Origin: Blastomussa wellsi
Lineage: Eukaryota; Cnidaria; Anthozoa; Scleractinia; Plerogyridae
NCBI GenBank assembly: GCA_947652115.1
Contig: OX393562.1
Location: 9,339,551-9,403,550 of the forward strand
Reading direction: 5' to 3'
DNA: 64,000 bases
Shown piece after piece: positions 47,505-60,543 of the stretch (its first letter is position 1; every line of letters starts with the position of its first letter). The position numbers and the translations under genes are program-made. Below the pieces are notes generated by a model that made no database searches, had not been told where the DNA came from, and saw only the letters and a program-made list of their open reading frames with translations.

Positions 47505-47938
47505 GTCTATTGTAAAAGGTAAGTCTGCCGCTTGGCCTAGTGGCCCATCAGGCCGGAGCTTATCCCGGTTTCTGTAGCATGAAGCGACAGAGAGTATTTC
47601 TACTCCCCCTTGGATGGGATGCTAGTCCATCGCAGGGTTACCCCCCAGCAGTAAATTCGCCGGTACCCATTTATACACCTGGGTGAAGAGAGGCACTGTG
47701 AGAGTAAAGTGTCTTGCCCAAGAACACAACGCAGTGGCCCGGCCAGGACTCGAACCCGGACCGTCCGATCCAGAGTCCAGCGCACTAACCATTAGGCCAC
47801 TGCGCCTCCAGGGATTTCTAACAAGTTCTTTATTTGATCATTGGCGTCTTTCAATGCATTGTCTAAGAACGCCTTACACGAAGTCGTAGTTTCTCTAGGC
47901 ATTTCCTATCTCAATCAATTCAGTTGAGCTAGCGCTTG
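47505..47938 (-). mobile_element. SINE copy with attached gag sequence
   Basis: The SINE (47505-47811) is in reverse orientation and matches 38872-39170. Immediately 5' of it (47812-47938) is 125 bases matching the gag stretch 38747-38871 that precedes the first SINE. On the 3' side of the SINE no gag sequence is present. The combined unit therefore copies the first insertion site plus its SINE. Confidence 0.8.
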
Positions 47939-48736
47939 AATATACTCTCCCCAAAACAGTCACAAGTTTTCCCATTAGCAAGAGGCTTTCTTTCGCAGGG
48001 GCATACTACTGCCCATCTGTCAATGTCATCGAACTAACTCTCAAACCATCTAAAATGCTAAAACAAATGCTGTCGCTTGTACATTGCTCGCACCGATAAC
48101 ATTTTCATTGCTCACACCAATAACATTTTCAACGTGCAATGCGATTTTGTCGTTCTTGTTGTTTTCAAGTTCTGCGGGACATATTTCATCTGCTTTCTTT
48201 ACCCATGACAGAAAGTGAACTAAATCAGTAACTGTCTAATGCTAAACGCTACTTTTCATTGCTAGCACCGATAAAATTGTCCTCGCACAGACATCTTGGG
48301 GAAAAGAATCCCACAAAGCCATACTAAAAATAGCTGATGTGGAATTTTTATTGTGGAATTGACATACCCCAAAGCGTGAACTAGGAGGGACCCTCTCTGT
48401 CCCCTCATTTGTTCTTTCCAGTACTCATCTTTCTCCACATCACCTTAACTCTTTACTTTTACCCTTTGTTCTTTGCTGTCCTGTTGACGCACACTAGCAC
48501 ACACTGTTATGTTGAAGCTGCACATGTACCTCATACTGCTGCCTTGACACATGTACTCTATTCTGTGAAATTCCTTATTTACCATTCACTACAATCATCT
48601 CTTTATCACTCAGTTACCTAGCACAAGACGCATGTACGCATTGCGGACCTATTTTTAAAGCAGAGTGAGGGTACAGGCAAAATATTAGTAGAGATGAAAA
48701 GTGGAACAGCATGAACACTAAACTTTGCAAAGTTAA
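47939..48736. other. Host DNA, no gene seen
   Basis: No supported coding sequence; a short direct repeat with GCTCACACCGATAACATTTT-like units is present near 48090-48120 and again near 48260. Confidence 0.45.
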
Positions 48737-49021
48737 TCAAACATACAACCCGTTTTTGAAAAAGTGATATCTTGTTTCGATGTCTTTTAATTTGGCTAAC
48801 TGTCCCCAGGCAGTAAGGTCATAGGAAATAAATGGAGAAATCGGAGATCTATATATGTTAAGCAAAGTAACGAAGGGAATGAAATGCCTTAGCCTGGCTA
48901 TTATACTGATATTCTTACTGATCTTAGATGTGATGTGGCTGATATGATATTTCCAACAAAGATTACTATCCATTAAGATCCCTATGCATTTAGCACATGA
49001 CTTATGTTCTATATTTATCAA
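48737..49021 (-). pseudogene. Non-LTR reverse transcriptase C-terminal fragment
   Basis: Minus strand reads CIGILMDSNLCWKYHISHIT, SKISKNISIIARLRHFIPF and LLNIYRSPISPFISYDLTAW, the region after the reverse transcriptase core in CR1/Jockey-type LINEs. About 95 codons, no other part nearby. Confidence 0.65.
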
Positions 49022-49136
49022 TCTGTTTGAGGGGTCTTATATCCGGATGTACTTTTTTGTTTCCAAGTGGATGGACCTATAACCAGGGTGCTTATAACAA
49101 GAAGTTTATGGTATAACTGAAAGAGAAGATTTATGT

Positions 49137-52100
49137 TTAAAGTGCACCTAACCTCAAAATATTTTTTCATCAGTTCGAAACACATTGCACCCTTTGTTTC
49201 TCCTTCTCACAAAATTCTGTCTATTTATAGCATTCAAAGTTACGCGTCATTTGTTCCACAACCAAGTCAGAAGGGGTGGCGGTGCTTATAAAGAACGGCT
49301 TTGATATTGATATAAAGTTGACTCAGACAGATTCGAGTGGAAGGCTTTTATTGTTCAAAGCTTTGATTAGAGAGGAAAATTATACAATTGCAAATATTTA
49401 TGGGCCCAACAAAGATGCGGAAGCTGTTCAATTTTATCATAAACTATCAAATCAACTAAGAACAAATGATTTCGGAAATGAGGAAAACATAATAATGGGA
49501 GGGGATTTTAATTGTCCTTTGAATATCAATTTGGATAAAAAAAGGTGGAATTCAAATTCCCCGAAGGCACGTCGTAAAATGTATTGAAGAAATTCCAGAT
49601 GAATTTAGTCTGCATGACATTTGGCGCATAAAAAATCCAAATCAAAAAAGTTTCACCTGGGCTCGTTGTTCTCCCTTTATATTTTGTAGATTAGATTACT
49701 GGTTGATCTCGGATAAACTGCACAATTTAGTTACAAATGTGGATATTTTGCCCTCGATCAAATCAGACCATTCTGCAATACTGTTAGAACTTGAAGAAAT
49801 TAAGGAAAATAACAGAGGTCCTGGCTATTGGAAATTGAATACGGCACTACTGGCGAATAAGGAATATAAAAAGATGATCCATGATAAATTGCCTATTTGG
49901 CTTGAGGAAGCAAAAGATCTTAAAGACCGAAGATCTATTTGGGATTGGATAAAATTTAATATTAGAACCGACTCTATTATTTTCTCAAAACGTTGTTTCC
50001 ACAACAGCGTGAAAGAGAATTAACTGACAAATATCAAGAATCATTAGCTGCCTTTCAAGATGATCCCTGCGAAAATACGCGAATTACGATGGAAAGATAT
50101 AAAAGTGAACTTGAATTGATGTATGGGGTAAAGGGTAAAGGGTAAAATCTTTATTTAGACACGGTATTTCCTTCAGGACTTATAGTTTACAATATTAACT
50201 ATAACTAACTACCTAACTAAATCATTAACAGCTAATATAAAAAGAGAAATAATAAAAAACCTGCTTTACAAGGAAGCCGTGTACAAAAAAGTTGAAGGGT
50301 TAATTATACGGGCAAGGGCACGATGGCACGAACACGGAGAAAAAAACAGTAAATACTTTTTAAATTTGGAGAAACGTAACCATATCAAGAAACATATTAG
50401 AAAATTACACATTAGTGGAGTTATCTCTACCGATCCACTCTCGATAATGGATGCACAGAAGCAATTCTATACTAAGCTGTATAGCAGTACCAAAACAAAG
50501 TTAGACACTCCAGATGCAGCAATCTTCTTTGAAAATCCAAATCTATCAAAGTTATCAAGTGAAGCAAGTGAGAAATGCGAAGGGAAAATAACAATGGAAG
50601 AATGCCACAACATTATCAACACATTCCAACTAGGTAAGACTCCTGGAAATGATGGTCTGCCAATTGAATTCTATAATACATTTTGGCCATCAATTGGTGA
50701 AATGGTGCTCGCAAGCTTTAATGAGGCTTATGAAGTGGGAGAAATGTCTAACTCACAAAGGCAAGGTGTCATCACACTTATCGAAAAAACAGGTAAAGAC
50801 AGAACCCATCTTGAGAACTGGAGACCGATTTCGCTCACCAATGTTGACACCAAAATAGCATCCAAAGTAATAGCAACACGAATTACTAAAATTTTACCAG
50901 AGATAATTCACAGCAAATCAGACTGGATATATTTCAGGTCGATACATAGGGGAAGCAGCTAGATCAATCATAGATGTCATGGAGTACACCAAAACATTCA
51001 ATATTCCGGGTATATCATTATTTATAGATTTTGAAAAGGCATTCGACAGCCTTGAATGGAATTTTATGTTTAAATGTTTAAACATTTTCGGCTTCGGGCA
51101 CAGTCTTGTAAGATGGGTAGAAACATTTTATAGTAAGGTATCCAGTTGCATTATAAACAATGGATCTTTTTCTGCTAATTTTGAGTTAAGAAGAGGTGTT
51201 AGGCAAGGAGATCCTCTGTCGCCATATTTATTTGTGATCGCAATTGAGACTTTAGCTGCTGCTATCCGAACTAGTAGCGATATTAAAGGAATTAAATTAG
51301 ACTTGGAGGAATGGAAAATTGTCCAATATGAAGATGACCTCACCGCCTTTTTAAATGATTTAGCATCCGTACAAAATCTCTTTAAATTACTTGATCTTTT
51401 TGGAAAATTATCAGGTTTAAAAGTTAATTATACTAAAACAGAGGCAATGTGGATTGGGTCGTGTCGTGACAGTCCCGAGACGCCCTTATCCCTAAAATGG
51501 TGCAAAAGCGTAAAAGCTCTTGGGGTACACTTCAGTTATAACAGAGAGGTGTCTTTTCAGAAAAATTTTTACGACAAGATCACTAAAATTAAAAAGCAAA
51601 TAATCAGTGGAGCTGGAGAGGTCTCTCTTTATTTGGTAAAGTATCGATTATTAAAAGTCTTCTTCTCCCTAAATTGGTATATATATTTTCTATTCTCTCA
51701 CCTCCCTCGGAATTCATTTCGCTAATTCAAACCATAATATATAAATTCTTGTGGAAAGGGCCCGATAAAATAGCCAGGAGAGCTACAATTAATAGTTCTG
51801 ACTATGGGGGGTTAAATATCACTGATCTGGAGACTTCTATTAAGTCTCTTAGATTGGCATGGATTTCGAAAATTTTTAATCCTGAACCATCTCCATGGAA
51901 AAGTTACCTCAGACATTTGCTTAAACCTTATGGAGGTCTCTTCTTTTTTCACTGCAACTATAATATTAATGATTATCATATCAATTCGACTTTTTATTCA
52001 GAAATGCTGCAGTGGTGGTCTGAAGTTCGCTCAAATGTTTCAACGGATTCTAAAGCTTATGACTCTATAATTTGGAATAATTGCAATATAAAGATAGACG

Positions 52101-53612
52101 GCAAACCAATCTGTTATCATAATTATATGAATGCTGGGGTAATTTTTATCAGCGATTTAATGTATTCTCGAAACAACGTTGAATCCTTTAACATAGCAAA
52201 GGACAAGGGGTTAATGGGTTCAAATTACTTGACGTGGACTGCTGTTTGTTGCGCTGTGCCAAAGTATTTAAGGAATCTCACCGTCAAAAGAAACGTTTTA
52301 AATACACTTGAATTAAAGTGTGGTAACAAAGATTTTGATCCTCTCACGAGCAAGAGTAAAAACTTTTATGCTTCTCTCATTAAGAAAAAGCCAAACATTC
52401 AAGAGGTTTCACTAAACTAATGTCAGATTTTAACTTAAGTGAAGAAGAGACCCGAAAAGCGTTTGTACTGGGAAAATCTGTTGCTCTTGAAACATTTGTA
52501 CAATGTTTTCAGTTTAAAATTTTAAATGACATTTTGTTTTTGAATACCTTATTACAAAAGATCGGAAGGATTCAAAGTGATCTCTGTACATTTTGCCAGA
52601 CTTTTCCAGAAACATTAGAACATTTCTTTTATCGATGCTCCTTCTCAACAGAATTTTTGGAATAAATTTGAAAACTTTTGGTTAACAGTTACAAGGAAGC
52701 AAATAAAACTGGATTATATTAATATCATATTAGGAATATTAGATCAGAGATCTGACCTGCTTAACTACTTTATCATTTTAGGTAAACTTTATTTATGGAA
52801 TTGCCGCAAAAATAAACAAGTCCCTTTGTTTTTGTCTTTCGAAGATGTAGTCAAGAGAAAATATGAAATTGAAAAGCTTTTAGCCTCTCAAAGCATCTTA
52901 AACTTAAAATATTTTCAGGCAAAATGGAACCTCGTTTTAAATAACAATTCCAATTTTATTGTAAGGAAGTAGGTGCTGATTTATTTAAATCATAAAAATT
53001 ATATGTATATTAAGGACATATTAAATACCTGTATTAAAATTTTAAAATAAGGTATCAAATTAACACAAAAAGTAATTGTATAAGTAAAGTAAAATGCAGA
53101 GTAAGATTTGTATTATCAGTTGTGTAGGCAAGGTATCTGTAATTGTAGTGCTCGTAATCGCAGTGTAAGTAACGATTGTCTTTTTAGTAATGTTAGTAGT
53201 GACGTAAGCATTGTAAGTAATGTTAGTATTGTAAGTAGTGTTAGTATTGTAAGTAGTGTTAGTAGTGTAAGTAATAGTGCTGTTAGTAGTGTACGTAATA
53301 AAATAAAAAAAATCAAAATAAAAAAAAATAAAAAAAAAAAGTCAGAAGGGGCGTTGGTCTATTCCCTATTTGACATCACAAAGTAATTTGCATGCATGTT
53401 TACAAAGACTTGATGCAATTCAAATCAGTTTGCGACGTCAAACAGGGAATAGACCCACGCCCCTTCTGACTCGTTCATGGAACAAATGATGCACAGTTTT
53501 TCGTAACTTTCAGAAATTGGAAAAAAGGAGAAACAAAAGGTGCAATGCGGGTCAAACTGGTGCAAAGGTTTATTTTAGCGAAAATAATATTTTGGGGTTA
53601 GGTGCACTTTAA
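49137..53612. mobile_element. TTAA-flanked palindromic MITE, split by a LINE
   Basis: Ends are TTAA plus AGTGCACCTAACC at 49137 and GGTTAGGTGCACT plus TTAA at 53600-53612. The left arm (to 49276) and right arm (53465-53608) are reverse complements; the centre is the hairpin at 53341-53472 (GGGGCGTTGGTCTATTCCCT facing AGGGAATAGACCCACGCCCC). Without the LINE it would be about 0.4 kb. TTAA duplications suggest the piggyBac group. Confidence 0.7.
49277..53338 (+). mobile_element. L1/Tx1-like LINE, 5'-truncated, inserted in the MITE
   Basis: Flanked by AAGTCAGAAGGGG (49264-49276 and 53339-53351) with an A-rich tail. Coding, in several frames: endonuclease (IANIYGPNKDA, IIMGGDFNCPLN, SDHSAILLELEE), reverse transcriptase (LGKTPGNDGLPIEFY, NWRPISLTNVDTKIASKVIA, SLFIDFEKAFDSLEWNFM, RRGVRQGDPLSPYLF, QYEDDL), and a C-terminal Cys motif (LCTFCQTFPETLEHFFYRC). 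The catalytic YADD is YEDD. Stops and frameshifts at about 49587, 50020, 50960 and 51720. A 100-bp foreign-looking piece at 50130-50240 breaks it. The 3' UTR has TAAGTA/TTAGTA microsatellite (53160-53300). Confidence 0.85.
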
Positions 53613-54877
53613 TGATTTGAAAAAGATTTCAGGAACATGGTTGTTTCTAATAATAACGAGAGAGGCGGACATACGTTGCATGCCTGCACAAGACTTAAGA
53701 AGCAAAACACTTGACCTTATGGTTCACATCCTAGTATCGTCTTTTGTACATCAAATGTCACTGAACCTTGTGATGCAAATCGGCTTCCTGTATATCATAT
53801 ATTGGATGTCACGCTTCAATATAACGCAAAACCTATCATCGCAACTTATCGTTGAGGTAGCAAAATTTGAGCAACATTTGGCTAAACTTCAGAATACCCG
53901 GCCACTTATTTGCATGTCATTGAATAAGAATAGCATCTATTGTGTTCTGCTTTGTTCTTCAAAGAACGCCGACCAAGGAAAACAATGGTGGCCGGGTATT
54001 CTGAAGTTGCTCCCAACATTTAACTCTTTGTTGAAGTGAATCACCGCTCGAAATGATGCAAACTTGCCCTTGAAATGTTGTCGGAATTTTCATGACTTTT
54101 TGATCGAAGAATTGGGAGAACAAAGAACAAGATTTGTACATTTCGCTTGTATTGCTTTTGCACAATATTGTAGAAATGCTGGGTGGAAAACAAAGCAACC
54201 ATCACCATTTTAGCACTATCTTTAACATTCAATAAAAAGTCTAATTGGCACCATGCAACCCTAACATATAAACAAGCCAGACTGTTCTCTTAACTCTTTT
54301 AAGGTTAACAGGCCTTTATTCAATAAGGGAAATAAAAAAGACTTTTTTCTGCTCACCAGTTCTAAAGACTGTCTAGTGTCAGGTTTGATAAGAATTGAAC
54401 AATACTGAACTTTGTGGCATAATCTCTACAGGCTGTTGATAATGTTCGACATTTAATTCAGTTCAACTTAGTGAAGTGTGGTGTTAGTTAAGTTAAGTTG
54501 TTGTTCTCTATAATCAATAAAGTTTACAGACCTTATAATCCAACATGGTTAATGATGGGAGGACAGCTGTTATGTGCGGCTCCATGAAGTATGGAAAGAC
54601 CCATATGATTGGAAATTCCTTGTCTTTTTTTTCTGCAAGTAAGAATATTACCAAAACACTGATCTCAAAAGAAAATGCAAAATACTACCATGGAGGTATT
54701 CTTTTAACTAATGCTTCAGATAGATGAGCTGTATCAAGGTTGTCACTAATTTTTCAAATAGGCAGGGAAAGCAAATAAGTAGCCAGGGGATTTTGTTGTT
54801 TGATGTATTTTTCACTTTCCAGAGTTTTGGTTTTGTTCCAAAGTAGCCAGGGATTAAACTCATAGTACCTGGGGAAT

Positions 54878-54909
<32 letters not shown>

Positions 54910-55649
54910 TGCGTGCCACCTGGAATACCACAAATAATTTTATTTACTCTGAGATGTAAAGTAAATGAAATAATACATAGCGGAGTGGGGCACCATAGTC
55001 ATAGAAGCCATGTAGTTCATTTTTCATGGTCAAAATGGCTAGTGGCATGGCTCACGGGTGCATATGACCGACATACAACATACACGTCGCTTATGGTGGC
55101 CATGCTCCAAAATAGGTTGATCTTAGCTTGGCATTTACATCTTTAATATTGGACATTCACGTTATGTCAAACTAAGAGCTGGCCCAGTTAAAACAATTAG
55201 GTATTCATGCAGTGACTCATGCGATTGTAGGGCTCATCGGGGTTTAAATTGAGTCATGGGGATTTTAATTTGCCTGAAACGTAAAAAACAACCAGTCCTA
55301 ACAATGTGTCCTTTCCCGGTCAAAGCCAATTTTTAGTTTTAGCATTATGTTCTTGCGGAAAAAAATAATAAAAAAGATGTTTTCGTTTTCTTGGCGAAAA
55401 AATATATTACTTAGGAGAGTCCAAGGTTCAAACTCCAGAAGAGAACTTCCAATCACAAGGCAAGTGCCTACCTAACTAAGCTAATTCGACAAGCCTTAAT
55501 TAATTAATGATTGTGAAATGTATCTTTCAACATGTTTAGTTTTGATCTATTGATCTTTTTGATTTACTACTAAATATCATGAGGGTTTTAGCGAAGCTTG
55601 AGCGCGCAAGTGTGCGTGGTGGTATCGGGTGTAAAACGCAACACAAGTA
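53613..55649. other. Host DNA with few features
   Basis: No supported gene. A short inverted repeat is present: ACTTCAGAATACCCGGCCAC (53886-53905) and its complement at 53988-54008. Confidence 0.45.
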
Positions 55650-55749
55650 AACAAAAGAGAGACGACCCCAAGCCAAGCGGCGGATGTGACATAGAAAATA
55701 CTCCCTGTTGAAGGAATGTCTGCACTGGATATTAACAAATTTGCGTCAG

Positions 55750-55797
55750 AATTATTTTCCAATTGAAGAAATATCCGCACAAGTATATACACCAAAA
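55750..55797 (+). promoter_or_regulatory. Conserved upstream element of the polymerase gene (element 3)
   Basis: AATTATTTTCCAATTGAAGA followed by AATATCCGCACAAGTATATAC, ending 8 bases before the ATG. Closely matches element 1 (2686-2732) and more loosely element 2. Confidence 0.55.
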
Positions 55798-58700
55798 ATG
55801 GCTGCCGCAAATTATTCAACCGATGTTTTGCAAACGTTTTACAAACCAATTTCCGAGGAGGTAAACAGAAACCAACCAGGACAAGATCAGGCTGGAATAT
55901 ATGACAGGTTTCAAATGTCACAAAAAAATTACCGGGAATGGCTTCATGTTTGGAGAATGTATGTATCCATGGGAAATCCAAACAATAATGATCTTTTGGA
56001 GTTTGCAAGTGAATACAAATCAAAGTTCGCTGATGTGGTTAAACAAGAACTCCAAAGTTTGAAAAGCATGAAAGTAAGTTTTGGGGTAGAAGTAAAGTTT
56101 AAAATAGAAGAGGAATTCATGACACATTATTTTAAAGAAGAAAGCCTGCATGTTTTCCAAAGGAATGATGAAGAAAAGATAGAAATTGAATTCAAAAAAT
56201 TCATTGAAAAAATCAATGGAGAAATAGAAAGCTGGGCTGAGAAGGGATCAGGATTGCACGTTGATAGAATAATGTCTGCATACATGAATGTCACACACTA
56301 TGAACCGCAGCGCGGAGGAGGAACTTATTTGCCTCTTCCACCCAAACTGGCAAACAAGAAGGCCATAGTAAACGTAAAAAACAGGGATAACGAATGTTTG
56401 AAGTGGGCACTCAGAGCTGCTTTATTCCCTGCATCAAAAGACCCACAAAGACCAAGCAAATACCCGGTCAACAATGGTATCAACTACAACGGCATCAATT
56501 TCCCAACACCGGTAAAACAAATTGACAAGCTTGAGGCACAAAACAAAGACCTCGCAATTAATGACTTTGGCTGGGAAAAAAACTGTGTGATAGTCCACAG
56601 GATAAGTGAGAAAGAGAGAAATTTACCAAGGATAAGCTTGATGCTAATAGAGAGAGGGGAGATGATACTGATAGAGAGAGCACTATTGTTAAGTAAAACG
56701 GGTCTCCGCTTTGCTGTTCAATCAGACCAGAAACAGCAACGCAAAGCACTACTGCATGCTGTGCTTAACTGGTTTTTCACGAGCGGACTTGCTCGTCTCC
56801 CACAAAAAAAATGCAACGACATCCACGGCAGGGCGACAAGGATAGAGATGCCGGAAGAGGGGAAAAACACCCTTTCTTACCAAAATCACCACAAACAGAT
56901 GAAGGCGCCATATGTGATAACACGGACTTTGAGGCTTTGGTCAGAAAGATTCCAGGCTGTCCCTGTGGGCCAGAGAGCAAGGAAAAAAGTTTCACGAAGA
57001 AGACCGAATGGCACGAAGCATGCGGGTATGCGTACATGTTTGTGAGAAGCGACGGCGAAGTTACAGGGACAAATGTTTACAGGGGTGAAAATGCTGTGGG
57101 AGCGTTTCTAAGGGCCATTCTGCAGGAGGAGGAAGTAATAAGAGAAAGCTTGGCCACACCAAAGCCAGTTGTGATGGAGGCAGAAGACTGGGAAAAATTC
57201 AAAAACGCAACAGATTGCCATATTTGTAACAAAAGTTTGATAAAAGACCAATTGCTTGACTCATTGCCAGTTTGGAACAATGCAAAATACTTGTATAGCA
57301 GCCAAAGCCACAAAAAAATGCTTTTTCAAAGCGCAGAAAAAATTAGCTTTCATAGGGCAAGAAAGATTAACAGACAAAAAAGACAAAACCGACGAATGGA
57401 TAGCAAACAGTCAGGAAGCGTGTCTGTTCTGCGCAGATCTTTTCGACACATTGCCGGTTTGGAACAATGCAACAGACATGTATTGTGGCCAAAGTCACAA
57501 AAGCTGTTACTAAAAAGATTAAAAGACATAAAAGACAAAAATGACCAATGGATAGCAAAAAATCAGGAAACGTGTTTGTTCTGCGCAGAACCACTGCTTG
57601 TAAGAAACTACAGAGACGCGGTAAAAGACCACTGCCCCATGACAGGCAGGTTCCGCGGATCCGCGCACAACGCATGCAATCTTAAACTGCGAATAAACCC
57701 CAAAACTCTCCAAATACCTGTTGTATTTCACAACCTCAGAGGCTACGACGCGCATCACCTAATGCTAGCGATGTCCCAGCAGCAGAAAGAAGTCCGATGC
57801 ATCGCCAACAACATGGAGAAATACATCACATTTTCAGTTGGGAATCTGCATTTCATTGACAGCTTGAACTTTCTGCAAGGAAGCCTTGATGCACTTGTCT
57901 CCGCAACCCCAAAGGAGTGTCTCAAAATAACAACAAGCATCTCAAACGGCAGCGAGCTGCTTCACAAAAAGAGGATCTACCCTTACGACTACATGGATAG
58001 ATGGGAGAGATTCAGCGAGACAAGGCTGCCAGACAAGCGGGAGTTTTACAGCAAACTCTCGGACGAGCACATCACAGACGAAGAGTACGCGCACGCAAAG
58101 AGAGTCTGGAAGGCATTCGGATGCACGTCTCTGGGCGACTATCACGATCTCTACGTCAAAACTGATGTCGCCCTGCTGGCCGATGTTTTCGAGAACTTCC
58201 GAAACCTGTGCGCAGAGCAGTACGGGTTGGATCCGGCACATTATTACACGTCGCCAGGCCTCTCGTGGGAAGCGCTCTTGAAAAAGATGGGAGTCGAGCT
58301 GGAGTTCATGGAAAGAGGAATGCGTGGTGGAATTTCGATGGTAAGCAAGAGGTACGCCAAGGCAAAGAACTCCCTGCTGCCTGACCCCAGTAAACCGAAA
58401 AAATATATTATGTATCTCGACGCAAACAACCTTTACGGATGGGCAATGAGCAAGCCCCTCCCAAAAGGGATTTCAAATGGAAACACGTTATGCCCACAGA
58501 GCAGGAGATTGTGAAGAAAGAAGAGAACACGAGGAATGGGTGGATTCTCGAGGTTGATCTTGAATATCCCGCAGAACTGCACGAGGAGCACAACAGCTAC
58601 CCCCTGGCACCGGAGAAAAAAGTAATCCAAAAGGAATGGATGTCGGACTACCAAAAGAAGATAATGAAAGACCTGGATTTAACCCCCCCGCCCCCAAGAC

Positions 58701-59592
58701 AGCAAGAAGCTGCTGCTGACAAAAACAACTACATCGTCCATTCCAGAAACCTTCAGTCTTATCTCTCCCAGGGTATGAAACTAAAACGCGTGCACAGGGT
58801 GCTGGAGTTCGAACAAGAATGCTGGATGGAGCCTTACATATCGATGAATACTGAATACGCCAAGAGCGACTTTGAAAAGAACTTTTACAAGCTCATGAAC
58901 AACTCAGTTTTCAGCAAAACCATGGAAAACCTGCGCAACCGTGTTGACATAAAAATCGTGTGCAGCGACGAGGAAAACAAAATAAGGAAATTGGTTGCCA
59001 GCCCTTTGTACTCAAGGTTTGTCGAATTTACAAACGACGTGGCGGGGAGCCACATGCATAAAAGCCGCCTGCTGCTGAACAAACCTGTTTACACGGGCAT
59101 GATGATCCTTGACAACAGCAAGATCCTGATGTATGACTTTTTCTACAACAAGCTTCGCAAACAATACGGCCCAAAGTGCGAGCTTTTGTACACAGGCACC
59201 GACAGCCTTCTGCTTGACATAGAAACGAAAAAAACATCAAAAAAGTGAAGGCTGTAAAAAAGTGTGTTGTCAAGAAACAAATCAAGCATGAACAGTACAA
59301 GGAAATGCTTTTAGGTGCGAAACAGTTATGGCACGGAATGAACATTCTTCGAAGTGAGGGGCACCAAATCTATGGTATGCACTTCAACAAGATTTTGCAG
59401 TCCGCGTTTGATTCAAAATGCTGGATAGCAGATGATGGGATCCATACAAATGCTTACCGATACACCAGGCCGTTTGATGCAGAGTTGTTGTGGGGGTTAG
59501 AAGCTTTGGCAGATGTTGATTTGGCAGATATTGATTTGACAGATGTTGATTTGTCAGATGTTTATTTGTCAGCGTTAGAGTTGCGGTGGTAA
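55798..59592 (+). pseudogene. Protein-primed family B DNA polymerase, broken (element 3)
   Basis: ATG 55798 starts MAAANYSTDVLQT. The frame is open to about 56930, where a base is lost inside Exo I (the D-F-E-A-L follows in another frame). Coding continues to 58500, shifts, runs to 59248 and shifts again to the C-terminus at 59592. Exo II, Exo III, motif A DANNLYGWAM and motif B (NNSVFSKTMEN, G changed to S) are readable. Motif C reads YTGTDS: the first catalytic Asp is Gly (59195-59197). About 60 codons after motif C are deleted. An internal duplication lies at 57258-57585. The end carries an extra DVDLADIDLTDVDL repeat tail. Confidence 0.88.
57258..57585 (+). repeat. Internal duplication in the polymerase zinc-finger region (element 3)
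   Basis: LPVWNNA, then QSHK, then a Lys-rich linker and CLFCA, appears twice in diverged form (57258-57435 and 57445-57585). The second copy leads into the DHCPMTGRFRGSAHN block. Both copies have drifted, so the duplication is not recent. It adds to the frame disruption. Confidence 0.65.
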
Positions 59593-60520
59593 TTGTGTGT
59601 TTGGAGGGACAACCAGCAGCTCTTCACGCACAAAGCCGCGCGTAGGCCCGTCGCGCAAATAGTAGAGAACGGGTTGATCTGGTTTGGAAAAAGATCTTAG
59701 AAGAGTATAAACTTTCAACGACCAGATTGGATCAGTGGCTCTCTTCTTTCCCCCACCTTTCAACTCTCCCGGATAGTATAGATAACGAACTTGGACAAGA
59801 GAGGGAGGATTTTCTCGTTCTTTCCAACAGGCCTTCTATAAGGTGTTGATGGTTTGGAATAAACAGCTTTTTCTTTGATAGCTTCTGCGGGCTTCTTGCC
59901 GATAAGGCTTCTTACCTCGTTGTCCAAAGCAGCAACAACTGCAGGAAGTCTCCGGCGTACTGGTGCCCGAACAAGCGCTCGGCAAGGGTGCGATTGAAAC
60001 GTTCAACAATGGCCTGGTCGCGGTGAATGTCAATGCGTCCGCGCCGGATATTGGTTTTGTGCTTTTCCATGTCTTTTGAGACGGCGCCCATGAATTCGCG
60101 CTCGGGATCAACCTGCAGCAGTTTTGGCCATTTCAAAGGCCCGCGTTTGTAAATCTTCTGAAAGGCCTGGGCGACCTCATCAGAATTTTTCACAGTCAAG
60201 GGTTCGGGCTCTTTGTAGCGGCTGGCCACGTCGACGACGGTCAGCGCGTATTTGAAAACTTTGCGCCCGCGGGGCAGTTTGTCGTGTGGCAGAAAAAGAA
60301 GGTCCGCCTGGTGGACCGCGTTGGGTGTGGGCACGTCAAATTTTGGTCTAGGAATGCGCCTCGGAGCAGGCAGGTAAATCTGCCAGAGGGCTTGGCTTAC
60401 CAGCCACGTTTTTGCGGCGTCTTCTGGCACCTTGGTGGGCTCGGATACTTTTTTGATAGCGGCAAGGCATTTCCAATAGCCCCCCGGGCCGTAGTATATC
60501 TTTGCGAGTTTGGCATCCAT
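59575..60520 (-). pseudogene. Integrase, deleted in the middle (element 3)
   Basis: Starts MDAKLAKIYYGPGGYW at 60520. It keeps D (HQADLLF), D (LLQVDPEREF; the usual G is E) and E (IVERFNRTL). After GHQYA the frame is lost by a deletion and shifts (about 59960-59760); the C-terminal part, DPIWSLKV and VLYYLRDGPTRGF, follows in another frame and ends at 59575, overlapping the polymerase end by 18 bases. The 68-aa family gene between them is missing. Confidence 0.85.
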
Positions 60521-60543
60521 TGCTATATAGGAGCAAAAAAAGT

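Noticed and set aside
53110..53320. Val/Ser-rich 92-codon ORF
   Set aside because: Translation of the TAAGTA/TTAGTA microsatellite in the LINE 3' end.
54545..54727. 60-codon ORF with a P-loop-like GSMKYGKTHMIG
   Set aside because: Short, isolated, no splice sites or homology I can support; the P-loop-like match alone is not significant.
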